This document shows positions 21,972-32,976 of a stretch of 53,669 nucleotides of DNA, in pieces (position 1 is the stretch's first letter; each line of letters starts with the position of its first letter). A program made the position numbers and the translations under genes. The notes beneath the pieces were generated by a model that saw nothing but the letters and a program-made list of their open reading frames with translations, did no database searches and was not told the DNA's origin. The stretch is from positions 1 through 53,669 of the forward strand of contig VXIS01000328.1 of the NCBI GenBank assembly GCA_008704415.1, read 5' to 3'. This stretch comes from Sphaerosporella brunnea. Lineage: Eukaryota > Ascomycota > Pezizomycetes > Pezizales > Pyronemataceae.

Positions 21972-23770
21972 ATCGAAGATTTATTCAGACTGCAAGGGCG
22001 GGAGTAAATGGAGAACGAAGGAAGAGGAGGAGCTTCGGAAGTCATGGAATTGCTGAAAGGGTTGGGAGACGAGAGCATAGAAGGGGAGAGGAAGCAGGTT
22101 TCGAGGGGCGGACGAGCGACCTTTTAAGCGCTCCGCCAAGCCAGGATTTGCGGGGAGTTGATATCGAAGCTATCAGCTGGTGCACGGACCAGGTGCAGAA
22201 TAAGGTGGCATAAACAATAATGGGCGATTATTTTTGAATGGGACTGATGATGAGCAGCTTTGGGGTTCCGGGGGTGGGAGGGGGCAGTGCGAGATCGGGT
22301 GCATTATACGATAAGTGGCCTGTAGATAGTGGGCATTCTATCGACGTATATTTGGATAACTACTCTATATTGGTGGAGGAGAAGAACGTTGACTCGATGA
22401 GCTGCACCAAGCCTCACCGCATTGTTCTGATACGTAGAAGCTGCATATGCGGGAAAAGTGCTACTCTAGAGTAGAGTACCTAGTATCTACTCGTGTTTAT
22501 AGCGTAGAGTACATTACCTGTAGATATCCGTCAGACTGCCAGAGGAGGGGGTGCCGACGCCTCGATTTCTGGCCCCTTGGCACCGCTTATTTGCCCGAGT
22601 TAGTTCCGCCTCTGCTATTTGAGAGAGACTACGCCTTTCGTCCACTGATCACGGCAGCGATTCCAAAACAGACGCAAACGCTCGGGACTACCGAAGATGG
22701 AATCGATGTAGAATGGGAGGCAGTCAACGTTGCTGAGTGCTCCCCAACGAAACACCAACGGAGTAATCATAATTGAGATCCTCAGGCCATGAGCAAAAAC
22801 GTGGTCGAAGGTCTTCATTTGTTGTCCTGTAGATCTTCGGCTTCGGGTTCTAGCGCACCTCCGCGTATCGCCCCCGGCCGCCAACAGGCCACGGGGTTCG
22901 TCCTTGCATACCAGCACTCCTTTTCGATTCGGAGACGGTGAGCTACACGACATGTTCCACGGAGAAATCGCAAGGCGACTGTGTCCACCTGTCTAACGAG
23001 GCACTGTATTGAGCTGTGCTCCTTCCTTATCCTAGGACGGAACAGCGTTTGACGACGGGAGAAAATATATCTTTTCGCCGCATGAAGTATCTATTCAAAG
23101 ACAAGGCCGGATAGTTGACGCGTTGCTTCTCTTGCTTATGTGTACACTTATAGGGATACCGAAGCACACTGCGTTCACCGATCGAATTGCTGGCATCATA
23201 CCTAGCGGAAGGGACTCCTGACTGAGAAGGACTGAGTGCCTTTCTAGAACACTTATCAGGTGATAACGTGCACGTTGCCTGCCCATTCTGTGGTTCTGAA
23301 CCGGTCCCTGGCTGTTTTCTCGTGGGTCATAGATAGAAGAGAGGATCTGTCGTGATGCCGGCCCCCACGATCACGAGATGATGATGAAGGCCAAAGCAAG
23401 ATTATGAGCGAGATCGTGTCGACAGGACCATGCGACAGTTTAAAGCGGATGGATGGCCATGCAGAGGAAAGCTTGATGTTTGGCATGCATATGCAGAGTT
23501 ACATAAAAGAGGGAGAGCGTATTAGATAATCCGTTTTCTAGCGAAGTCAGGTGCGATTGCGTTAGCGACTCTTGGCGTGGGTAAGGTCGGATTGTGGCGG
23601 GATGGTTGAACACGCATCGCAGACCTCCGCTTCTGATTTGACGAACAGGGACGACTTCACGATTTTGCTTCTCTCACCCCATTTTTCTCCACCCTGACAC
23701 GATCTGGTCTATCTATTTAAGGCCGGTAACCCCTCTTTTTCACAGCGTCAACCACATACCTTCTTTCAGC
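21972..23770. other. Divergent intergenic region between RING and CBS genes
   Basis: About 1.8 kb between two genes transcribed apart. It holds short TAGAGTAGAGTAC-like repeats near 22463-22515. I see no gene. A TATTTAA box lies at 23713-23719, about 55 bp before the CBS ATG, in a plausible core-promoter position. Confidence 0.5.
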
Positions 23771-23771
23771 C

Positions 23772-25353
23772 ATGTCTCCCCCCAATGCCCCACCAGCTGC
23801 CAACACCATCGTTGAGCACATTGGCGGCACGCCGCTCGTTCGCCTCAACCGCGTCCCCCAGGCCCTCGGAATCAAGGCCAAGGTCTACGGAAAGTGCGAA
23901 TTCTTTAATGCCGGTGGCTCGGTCAAGGACCGCATTGCGCGTCGTATGATCGAAGAGGCGGAACGCGAGGGTCGAATAAAGCCTGGCGACACGTTGATTG
24001 AGCCCACCAGTGGAAACACGTTTGTGCCCCTCCTCAGTTCCTATTATTACCGTGCCGCCCTTGCTCACTTGGGGAGTAACTAGAGGAATTGGGCTTGCAC
24101 TCGTCGCTGCCGTCAAGGGCTACCGCTGTATCATCACTCTTCCCGAGAAGATGTCCGCAGAGAAAGTTTCGGTGCTGCGAGCCCTTGGCGCGGAAATCGT
24201 TCGTACCCCTACCGAAGCTGCCTACGATTCCCCCGAATCCCACATCGGTGTTGCGAAGCGGTTGCAGCAGGAGATTCCCAACTCGCACATTCTGGATCAG
24301 TACGCAAACGTCAACAACCCGCTTGCCCACGAGTATGGCACTGCCGAAGAGATTTGGGAACAGGTTGAGGGAAAAGTCGATGCCGTTGTTGCCGGTGCTG
24401 GAACGGGTGGTACTATCACTGGTATCGCGCGCGGTCTGAGAAAACATAACCCAGACGTCACCGTCATCGCGGCGGATCCCGTGGGCTCTGTTCTGGCGCT
24501 CCCGGAGTCGTTGAATCAGTCTCATGAGGGTTACAAGGTGGAGGGAATTGGTTACGACTTCATTCCTGACGTGTTGGATCAGAAGATTATCAACACTTGG
24601 ATTAAGACCGATGACCGCACTTCGTTCACCCTGGCACGGCGGCTAATCAAAGAGGAGGGTATTCTTTGTGGTGGATCCTCGGGATCTGCGCTCGCCGCTC
24701 TGGTGGAGGCACTGACAAAGACCAACCCCGAGCTCAACCACCCCGACAAGACGGTCGTGGTCGTTTTCCCTGACTCGGTTCGAAACTACCTCACCAAGTT
24801 CATTGACGACACCTGGATGGTGAACAACGACTTCATCCCTGCTGCTGTCTCCTCTAAGGACGCCAAGATCCGTGATCTTAACCTGAAGCCCGTGGTATCT
24901 GTTACTGCGGACCAGACGGCAGAAGCGGCCATGGACGTCATGCGCGAGAAGTCATTCGACCAGCTCCCGGTGCTTGCTGACAGCAACTCCAAACGGCTCA
25001 TCGGTCTGGTGACGTTGGGTAACCTTCTGTCGTACATCTCACGCGGTTGGGCTACCCCTTCGACTCGTGTTGGCGATATCATGTTCGACTTCACCAAGAT
25101 GAAGGAGCTTGTCACCGACAGCACCAAGATCGGATCCGTCCTGACTGAACGTGGTGTCGGTAAACCCCTCAAGAAGAAGTTCGAGGAGGTCACCCTAGAC
25201 ACGCCGCTGAGCGCCCTAAGCCGGTTCTTCGAGCACAACTCTGCAGCAGTGGTCACAGAACGTGCGCCGGACGGTGGACTCAAGGTGCTGCATGTGGTCA
25301 CCAAGGTTGACCTGCTGGGATACCTCGTCAAGGCTGGTAAAAATGGCGCGTAA
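23772..25353 (+). CDS. cys4: Cystathionine beta-synthase
   Basis: Two exons, 23772-24019 and 24084-25353, 505 aa. The 64-nt intron interrupts the PLP phosphate-binding loop and splicing restores TSGNTGIGLA. The enzyme condenses serine with homocysteine to cystathionine in reverse transsulfuration. PLP-fold features: Schiff-base lysine in GGSVKDR (K52), the glycine loops TSGNTG and GAGTGGT, and GGSSGSA. Two C-terminal CBS (Bateman) domains occupy roughly residues 360-500, including FDQLPVLAD and [11 protein letters not shown]. Residue 1 lies just before the catalytic core, so there is no heme-binding N-terminus, as in budding yeast Cys4, which has nearly the same length. The donor GTTTGT is atypical but is also used by the DUF3112 gene in this window. 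Confidence 0.96.
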
Positions 25354-26494
25354 GCATCAACATATCGGTGTTGTTGACTGAGGAATTCCATATATCCTCT
25401 TGTGTTTCTCCTTTGTTTATGCTATCGGGATTTAACATTATCTTCCACCGCTTTAACATTGCGGGATTGTATTGTTTGGAATTCTGTTGTCTGGGTTTTT
25501 GTGATTTGGGGTTTTCGGCGCTCTTCGGGTGGATTGATCGGGTTATCTATGGATATAGAAATTAGAGATTCAACATCCACAAAACCGCGACCTGATACCC
25601 AGGTAGATATCTGGCCAAGCTGGGAAACCTGGCGAGCATCGGGCAGCACAAATGCACCAACGCCCCCAATGACTATCCACATCATAATTTTGCCCCCCCT
25701 CCCCCCCCGGATTGACACAGAGTGCCTACTAAGTACAATATCGTATGTACGAGTACAAGTGCGATAATGTGAGTTCGAGATGTTGGCAGCGATGCGTTCA
25801 ATCGCTCGCTCTACAGCACGACGTCACCGCCTCGACGCGATCCCGCCCCGACGCCTCGCTACCCTCACCCCATCCGCTATCCAACCCCGGGATAAGTTTC
25901 TCACAGAGTCGGCATGTCCTCCCACTCCTCCTCGTCGAATCCCAAGCGTCTCTATCGATTTGACCTCGCCCCTTCGCTCGCATCCTCACTTCTAAGGCGT
26001 GGGTTGAGGTGTGATATTGTTGTTCTTTTGGTGATGGCTTACGTTTACCGACGCTGCTGCAAGTGTGTAGAAGCTCAAACGGAAGCTTTCGGCCGTGACA
26101 GTCAAAAAAGGGGGTTTCACTTGTGGCCGCATGGGCGATCACTCGGCTGGGTTTTGGTGGCAGGCGGCTTCTCCGTTTTCACGCTCAGTCCTCTCTTTTT
26201 TTTCGGCGGGATCCACGCAACTGAGGTCCTCTCCGCGATGTTGCCACAGGGATCCTGATATCTACATACATAGCCAAGACACGGCGCGCCTGCCTGATCG
26301 TCCACATACTCCCTTCAGCCTCGCCGACATCCTGAAGCGGGTGGGCGACGAGGCCGAGAATGGGCTTGGCGGCGTTAGATAATGGATTGTCTGTATTTAG
26401 GTTGTCGTTTCTTGTCTTTGCTCCTGTTCTTGACCACGTATCACTGTAGGTAGCAATTCTGAGGATTTTTTGCTTGCAACGAGGGTCCACGGAG
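25354..26494. other. Spacer with a possible mitochondrial-protein remnant
   Basis: An ATG at 25780 opens an Arg/Ala/Ser-rich frame with few acidic residues, like a mitochondrial presequence (start MLAAMRSIARSTARRH). It stays open for 71 codons. About 300 bp later a different frame ends with PFSLADILKR and a stop at 26382. No splice path linking the two gave a recognisable protein. It may be a decayed gene; confidence is low. Confidence 0.3.
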
Positions 26495-26841
26495 TACCGT
26501 ATTTTCGCGGTACGATGAGAATTGCCGGCGCCGAAGTCAATCTTTTCTAAGTAGCAAACGTACTATGTATGGAAACATGACACCGCCGGCGAACCTTGAT
26601 TGATGGCCAAGGGGGGCGGGCACTGGAGACGTCGCAGTACGACGGAGACACAAGACAGCCGTGAGAATTAGAGTTGAGTACATAGGTGTCCGCGCCCAGC
26701 CATTGTCGCCTCCTTAGATAGTGTTGTCGCCGTCACATAAGATTCGCCGGCGGCGTCATGTTTCCATACATAGTACGTTTGCTACTTAGAAAAGATTGAC
26801 TTCGGCGCCGGCAATTCTCATCGTACCGCGAAAATACGGTA
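26495..26841. mobile_element. TA-flanked MITE with 99-bp inverted arms, 347 bp
   Basis: Left arm 26495-26593 and right arm 26743-26841 are inverted copies of 99 bp; I find one mismatch by eye (CACC against CGCC near the inner end). The element begins TACCGTATTTTCGCGG and ends with its complement, with TA at both ends. The interior is about 150 bp and non-coding. The near identity suggests recent insertion or repeated correction. Confidence 0.92.
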
Positions 26842-27166
26842 GTTGCCTCTCAATACCTATCGGAACCAGATTGTCCCGTACTGTGGGCTGGGCATCATGT
26901 AAACACAGATTGCCGACACATCAAGTGTCAAGTGCAGGCACGCAGAGGGGCCCCGGATATATCGGTCCCCGGCACGGACAAAGACAGGATTCTACACCGG
27001 GACTCCTCTCGGAGCCGAAGCGGACGGAGTAATCGACAGCGGATGAGTGCCAGTATGGTAGGTATTTAGCATCCATCGAAAGCTCAAGTAACTGAAGCAA
27101 GACGCATCTTCGCGGATGAAATAAACGTGGAAAGGGCTGTGCTTGCCTAGCATTAAACTCGGAAAC
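26842..27166. other. Spacer 3' of the NatC subunit gene
   Basis: About 325 bp without a supported gene, between the MITE and the leftward gene end. Confidence 0.5.
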
Positions 27167-27592
27167 TCATACACTGGCCATCATTGACATCTTCAACGTC
27201 TCCAAAGCTCCACTACCAAAGCGCCATCCCCGCCGCGCAGCGGCTTCCTGGACCTCGATTTTGGTAATCACGTTTCCCGGCACGACTACTAGGCCGATGA
27301 AGCGGTTTGCCATGTCGACGCGGACCTTTCCCGAGGAGCCATCGCTTTCCTTAGCCGCGTTGAGGCCATCGTTGGCGCTCGGATAGCGATACTCTGTCGT
27401 GTTGACGAGAATCAGATTTCGGTCCTGCGTTTGTGAGACGGGAGTCCGGCGGAAAAGGAGGAAACTAACACGGTCGGTGCACTTTAGTTCGCCGATAAAG
27501 AAGCGCGCATCCGTAGTTGTTACTCGCAGCGATTTGTTGATGAAGGCTTGCAGAACTGGTGAGGGGCTCGTATAGGGCTGGGGCGCATTCAT
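27167..27592 (-). CDS. naa38: NatC auxiliary subunit Naa38/Mak31-like, Sm-fold protein
   Basis: Exons 27592-27470 and 27424-27167, 126 aa. The 45-nt intron (GTTAGT donor, CGCAG acceptor) sits between CTDR and DRNLILVNTTEY; splicing gives the Sm1-type segment of the Lsm/Lsmd1 family, a strand-loop-strand with FFIGELKCTDRDRNLIL. A second motif, RFIGLVVVPGNVITKIEV, is the Sm2 equivalent. Naa38 (Mak31 in yeast) is the Sm-like subunit of NatC, which acetylates N-terminal Met followed by hydrophobic residues at the ribosome. The intron is a multiple of three and stop-free. The open frame extends upstream to 27805, across the transcription factor's first exon; I prefer the ATG at 27592 because the extension is Gly/Ala-rich and antisense to a coding exon. 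Confidence 0.8.
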   Translation of the reverse strand: MNAPQPYTSPSPVLQAFINKSLRVTTTDARFFIGELKCTDRVSFLLFRRTPVSQTQDRNLILVNTTEYRYPSANDGLNAAKESDGSSGKVRVDMANRFIGLVVVPGNVITKIEVQEAAARRGWRFGSGALETLKMSMMASV

Positions 27593-27776
27593 TGCGGCGG
27601 GTCGGGTGGAGGTGCGGTTTGAGGGTCCGGCCGAATATAGGGGATGAACAGGTGGACCGTTTTGTCCACGCGTATCACAGCCAACTACTATCACAGACGG
27701 CCTCGAAGCCGTGTCCTGATCAGTAAACCAGCAAAACGAAGCAGCTCCAGCAGCTCCAGCAGCGCCACCCGTGCCA
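27593..27776. promoter_or_regulatory. 184-bp bidirectional promoter
   Basis: The Naa38-like ATG (minus) and the Zn2Cys6 factor ATG (plus) are 184 bp apart, so both promoters must share this segment or overlap coding DNA. No clear TATA box was found. Confidence 0.55.
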
Positions 27777-30408
27777 ATGTCCGCGCCGCAGCCTCCGATG
27801 GACACGGTGGGGGTAATACTACGCTCTCCCTATGTCTCAGACAAAACACAGTCACTGATCCTCACTTCCAAAGCTAGGCCAACCACAACAGCAATCAAGG
27901 CACATCACCGTTCGCGCCGAACCCCAAGAACCCCGCCTGCGACCATTGCCGTGAAAAGAAAATCCGTTGCTCCCGCGAAAAACCTACATGCCATCACTGC
28001 CGTTCCTCGAAGAGCGTCTGTGTCTACTCGGAGCCGCAGAAGCGGCCACCTGACGTTTCCCGCAATGCACACCGCTTTGAGGAAGTCTTTAGCCGCCTGG
28101 ACCGCATCGAGAGCGCGATCGCGAATCTCACACGGCTGATACAGCAACAGCGAAATAGTGATGGATCATACGGGAAAGGAACGCCGGAATCGACGGAGAG
28201 CTTGGGAATGGTTGAGGAGATTCCTTCGGCGGCCCAGAAGACACCAGCCACCACCACCACGGTGTTTTCGAATTCCAGCACTGCGCCCCTGCTGACGGCG
28301 GCTTCAGCCCCGCAGAAACAGTTTGTCAAGGATGCCGAGGGCACAGAGCAGTACTTGGGGTCTTCGTCTATCCTGTCGATCACTGCCGAGGCCCAGCGGC
28401 TAGCTGAGGAAGGTCTCATTTCCGCGAATATGATGCCGCGGCGGCTACTGGACTCGAACAGTGGTGCCTCGGGCACTAGCGGCGAGGGGGGTCTCGACGA
28501 CCTTTCGACGTCGGCAAATACATTTGCATCCGCGGTCCCGTTTTACGGGCATAAGCTTATACGCGAGGGCGCCGCCCAGGTGAAGAAACACATACCGTGG
28601 AAAGCGGAGGCGTTGGGTGTTGTCGACGACTTCTTCAAGACAGTCTACCATTGGTTCCCGATCCTAGATGAGGAAACTTTCCGTAAAGATCTTGACCAGA
28701 TGTACGCAGAGCCCGAAACCATGATCAATGACAACGCATGGATGGTGCTGTTCAATAACATCCTCCTCTTCGGTCTGTACGGAAAAGGCATGAACACTTC
28801 TGCAGAGGAACGAAACATTATTGATGCCCGCAACTCGCAACGCACCCAGACATGGTTCTACAACGCCTGGGCCGCACTGGACGATCTGGAAATCGCGTTG
28901 ACCCCCCGTCTGCGCAATGTGCAGGCGCTTTTCACAATGTCTCTCTGTGCCATCGAGCTTTCGCGCCCAGCGCTCACATGGGGCTTACTGTCGCAAGCAG
29001 CACGGTCCGCACAAGCGCTTGGGCTTCACCGCCGCGGCAAACCGCAGCCCGGGATCTCACGCAGCCAAATCGAAGAGCGCAAAAACCTATTCTGGTGCAT
29101 CTATATGCTGGACAAACAGATGTCGCTACTATTCGGACGAGCAGCCTGCCTACCCGAATTCGACTGCGACGTGGAGCTACCCATCGACGACGGCACAAAC
29201 GCGTATTACAAGAACTTCATGGCCCAAATCGCAATGGCACGTGTCCAGTCCGCAATATATGTCCGGCTGTATTCGGCGCAGGCTGCCACGCAGAGCCAGC
29301 GTGACTTGGAGGTTGCGGTCCTAGAGCTGGATAGAGAGGTGGATGCGTGGTGGGAGGAATGGGGAGAGATGACAGACTATGAAAAGAAGGGAGGCCCGTT
29401 CCGCGCTGTCGACTACTTCGAACATGTACACTTGAAGTTTACGTACTACTCTGCCGTGACGCTGATCAACCGCATGGCACGGCTGGGGATGGGATTGTAC
29501 GTCGCCAGCGAGCAGAAGGCACTCGAGAGTGCGCGGGCCGCGATAAGACTCGTGATGCAAGCGGTGACCAATAGTCCCGACCTAGGAAACACCGGATTAC
29601 TCTTATGGTACCCCTCCCTTTTTCGAGACCCCATAACACGGCAAAAAAGGCGGAGTTAACACCAACTAGGCTCTTCAACTGCTACCCTTTCACAAGCTTT
29701 TTCGTGCTCTTCTCAAACATCATCCGCCACCCAGATGCGCCCTCGTCCACCGACATAGACCTGAAGCTGATGCAGCAGCTGGTCGAATATTTCGGCCGCA
29801 TGCAGGAGCGCAACCACGAAAGCGCGGCCCGATTACGCTCCGTAGCCACCGCATTCACGAACGTCGCCATCACGTTTCTGAGGAATTATAGACGACAGAT
29901 GCGCGGGATCGAAGCGCCCTCCAACACCAATACTATGGGATCGAGGAAACGCCCCCGCTACGGCCACGATGACGACGAGGACCCCCTCCCCCCGCTGTAC
30001 CCACCCGTAAACCATACCCTGCGCACAGACCCGGCCGGCTGGTGCCCGCCTATCTCGCTCGCCCCCCCGCCGCCGCCGCCCACTTTCCCCCAAACAGCAC
30101 AGGAAGTGGAAGTTGACGTCGCCACCGCATCCTTCCTCCGCTGGCCCTCCGCTTCTCCGCCCGCGTTCGGCGCGTCGCTAGGGGGCGTACTCCGCAGCAG
30201 CAGCAGCCGCAGCGGAGACGCCGACCCCGGAGGCGGCTGCAGCAACGGGGGTGAAGTGGACGGAATGGATATCGAAGCCCTAATGGCCGAGCCCCTCGGC
30301 TTCCAGATGCGTATGGAGCAGGCGGCGCAGCGAGGCCCGATCGAGTTTGATTGGTTTGGCTGGGAGGCGCATTTGGGGGCTGACACGCCAGCGCAGGGGG
30401 GTGGGTAG
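27777..30408 (+). CDS. Zn2Cys6 fungal transcription factor
   Basis: Exons 27777-27812, 27878-29607, 29670-30408; 834 aa; introns of 65 and 62 nt. Exon 1 encodes only 12 residues (MSAPQPPMDTVG). The binuclear cluster follows at once: C33, C36, C43, C50, C53, C60, with a basic first loop (REKKIR). A short helical linker (RLDRIESAIANLTRLIQQQ) could dimerise. The fungal-specific regulatory domain is recognisable at about residues 250-480 (FPILDEETF, WGLLSQAARSAQALGLHRRG, FWCIYMLDKQMSLLFGR). Splicing intron 2 joins GLLLW to the LFNCYPFTSFF helix and replaces a premature stop at 29657. The C-terminus is Pro/Gly/Ser-rich, probably an activation region. The target pathway cannot be inferred: neighbours are housekeeping genes. 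Confidence 0.9.
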
Positions 30409-30741
30409 AGGAGAGAAGAGGGGGGGGGGATGATGAATAATAGATTGAGTGAGGTGAAGTGATCTAAGTCTATGCATCTAGATTCTAGAGTAGTAGATCG
30501 TGGCTAGCTAGCCCCAAAGTTTAAAAATCTCATCGTAAAACCGTGATCGAGTGACTCAGTGGACATGGGACATCTCGAACAGGTTTCCACTCTCAGCAGA
30601 GCCAAAGTCATGTCGTTCTCAGTAGCGGTGTCCATTGCATTATTGCAAGGCTTAAGAGGGCTAAGTGAATAAGCTAACAACAAAACATTCCATGGGATAT
30701 CGTATATATGCGAGGTGTGTTAAGTTCTCGCCCCCAGTAAA
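30409..30741. other. Convergent intergenic region
   Basis: 332 bp between the stops of the transcription factor and the phospholipase gene. A G-run lies near 30421. It should hold both 3' UTRs. Nothing else was seen. Confidence 0.6.
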
Positions 30742-32383
30742 CTAGTAAACACGCTTCACCACCCTAACCAGCAACACTCCTTTCGAGTGATTTCCGTTGG
30801 AGTCAAACAGCCTCACCACCCTGAGCCCCTCCTGGAGGCGATCAAGCCTCACACACGCCCACGCAGCCAAATCATCTTTCCCAAACTCCTCGTCATGGAC
30901 TTTAAACCTGACGAACGTAAGTTTCTCCACAATACCATCAACAGCGCGGAAGTCGAGTTTCTGGTCCCACGTGCACTCGATCCCGCGTTTCGCTTTCGTC
31001 TTCTTCTTGGTGTCAGAGGATTTCGGCGGGATGTCAGAGGCCGTGTGGACCTCGACCTTGACGTACGGCTCGAAGCGCTTGGCGGTGTCGCCCTTATCTG
31101 GAAGGGGGAGGTTTGCGGCAGCAAGGACTTCGATTGTCAAGTCGAGAGACTTGAAGACCGGCGGGGCGTCGCCGGGACGGAAGCCTGGGGGCTTAAGCAC
31201 GTATCCGCCCTCGCCAGCGAACATGCCTTCGTTCAGCATCATGCCCTCATCACAGTTCTGCCAGTTCAGGGCGACGAGCTGCACGCCGCGCTTCCAAAAC
31301 TCGGTGGGGTCTGCGTTGGAGGAGGAGAAGCGTAGGCCGAAGGGGTAGACTCTCATCAGGTAGCTTTTGTTGTGCTCAAAGATGCCCCGGGCCCACTGGG
31401 CGTGGTGCTTTGCGAAAACCTTTTCACTGAAGCTGTAGACGTGGTTTGGGATCTTGCTGGTGGGGTGCTCGGTGAAAGGCTCGGCTACCACCCCGCCGGG
31501 AAAGTGGCGAGAGCTGCAATACGCCCCTAGTCGTGATAAGGGCCGGATCATCTTGCTTTTCTTGGGTTTCCGCTCTTCGGGCTCGTCTTCCGAGCTGCTG
31601 GATGTGTCGGTTCGCCGTATGGGCTGGGTATTGGCGGCGACAGCGGCTTCGACGGGTGCTGTTTCGGGAGCGATGTATTTCGCCTGTATCTCTCTTTCAG
31701 CCTGAGCCTCAGTAAGTGAGTAGAATACAGACCTTAACAATGATCTTCCTCCTCAGCTCCTGCGGACTAGGTAAGCAGCCTACATCCTCCGGCTCGACAT
31801 CCTTAACCAAAGCGTTTCCCCAAACCTCCTCCATAATCTTGACCATCTTTCTCTGCTGCACCTCACCCGCATGGCACTCAAGGGAAATAATAACCGGGCC
31901 CTCACCGGCGCCACCAAAGCGTTCCTCCTCAGGGTCTCCAAACGCATACCTCTCAATCGCCTTACACACATCCTTAAACCGTATCTCCTTGGTCAGGGTG
32001 TACCCATGAAATACCTCCGGCTCTCCATCGTCTCCATCCCACACATCGATCTCAATACATCTACATCCCCGAACCAGCACATTCTCGTACCCCTCGGTCG
32101 TGGACTTCCCGTACAGCTGGTGGCCGGTTAGGTAGGTGTTGTGCGAGGAGCTGATGAAGTAGCTAGACAGCGGGTGGGACCAGTCCTTCTTTTCTGGGTC
32201 GGGAAGCGCAACGATGCTGTTTCTAGGGTCCGCAAGCCAGGAGGTAAACTCCGCGAGCGAGACCCCGGGAGAGGTCTCTTTGTACACCTTTTCGATCGAC
32301 TTTTGGAGCACGGGGGAGCTGAGGTCTGCCGGTGATGGTTGCGCTGAACCGCCGCCGGCGGTGGGAGAGTGCTTTTTGCCCAT
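30742..32383 (-). CDS. Phosphoinositide-specific phospholipase C (delta-like)
   Basis: Exons 32383-31733 and 31683-30742, 530 aa; 49-nt intron (GTCTGT donor, ATACAG acceptor) joining RRKIIVK to AKYIAPE. The enzyme hydrolyses PIP2 to IP3 and diacylglycerol. The X domain shows the catalytic set: H81 (SSSHNTYLTGHQ), E111 and D113 (CIEIDVWDG), H126 (VFHGYTL), E169 (SLECHAG); the first four match the spacing of mammalian PLC-delta1. The Y domain follows a Ser/Glu-rich linker and includes HNKSYLMRVYPFGLRFSSSN and LVALNWQNCDEGMMLNEG; a C2 domain fills the C-terminus (LTIEVLAAANLPLP). There is no PH domain, and only a short EF-like stub precedes X. The start is the only in-frame ATG before an open but ATG-less stretch. 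Confidence 0.92.
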
Positions 32384-32976
32384 TGTTGTTGATGATGTTA
32401 TTGCTGCTGCTGCTGCTGCTGCTGAGGTGACGGAGCAGGAGGCGGACAGGAGCGATATATGTTGCAGGAGCGGGCTCAGCTGGAAAGCGGGGCACACGGG
32501 CTAGGAGAGCATCATCCCTGTCTGATACGTAACTACAGCTTGCATGTAAGCATCAATGAGCCACCCTGGCTTGGTGTTTGGACGCTTCAATTGGCGAATA
32601 GTTATGTGTTTTGCTCGTGTATATGTAGCGCAGGTGGCGGCGGGGGTCGGCCGTGTTCGAGACGCAGAAGACAGCCCCAGACAAGCTCTACCTCCGTTTC
32701 TTGCGGCCGCAATCAGATCAGACCCAGGGTTATGTATAGAGTGACGTCGACCGTGCCGCTTCGCCGTGCGCTCACTTGCGCCCCAAGGCGAGAATTCCCT
32801 CAATCAAGCAGTACGTATGTATGTATCACTCGGCTTTGTGGGGTGCCGCGTCATCAGTAAAATGCACAATAGTATGTATTAGGTTACAGCAAGGTAGCAG
32901 CAGGTAGCATCAAACGCCAGTAAACCCAATTCCGAGTCCAAATGGATAAAAACGATGCCGTGTACAACAACCCTGA
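32384..32976. other. Spacer upstream of the phospholipase gene
   Basis: Near 32399-32423 a GCT/GCTGCT repeat lies just before the phospholipase start and would be translated as Ala if an upstream start were used. No gene was seen. This should hold the phospholipase promoter and the 3' end of the PX gene. Confidence 0.5.

Noticed and set aside
31684..31732. Shorter (25- or 31-nt) alternatives for the phospholipase intron
   Set aside because: Both keep frame, but such lengths are below usual fungal introns; the 49-nt choice has a better acceptor and joins conserved text.
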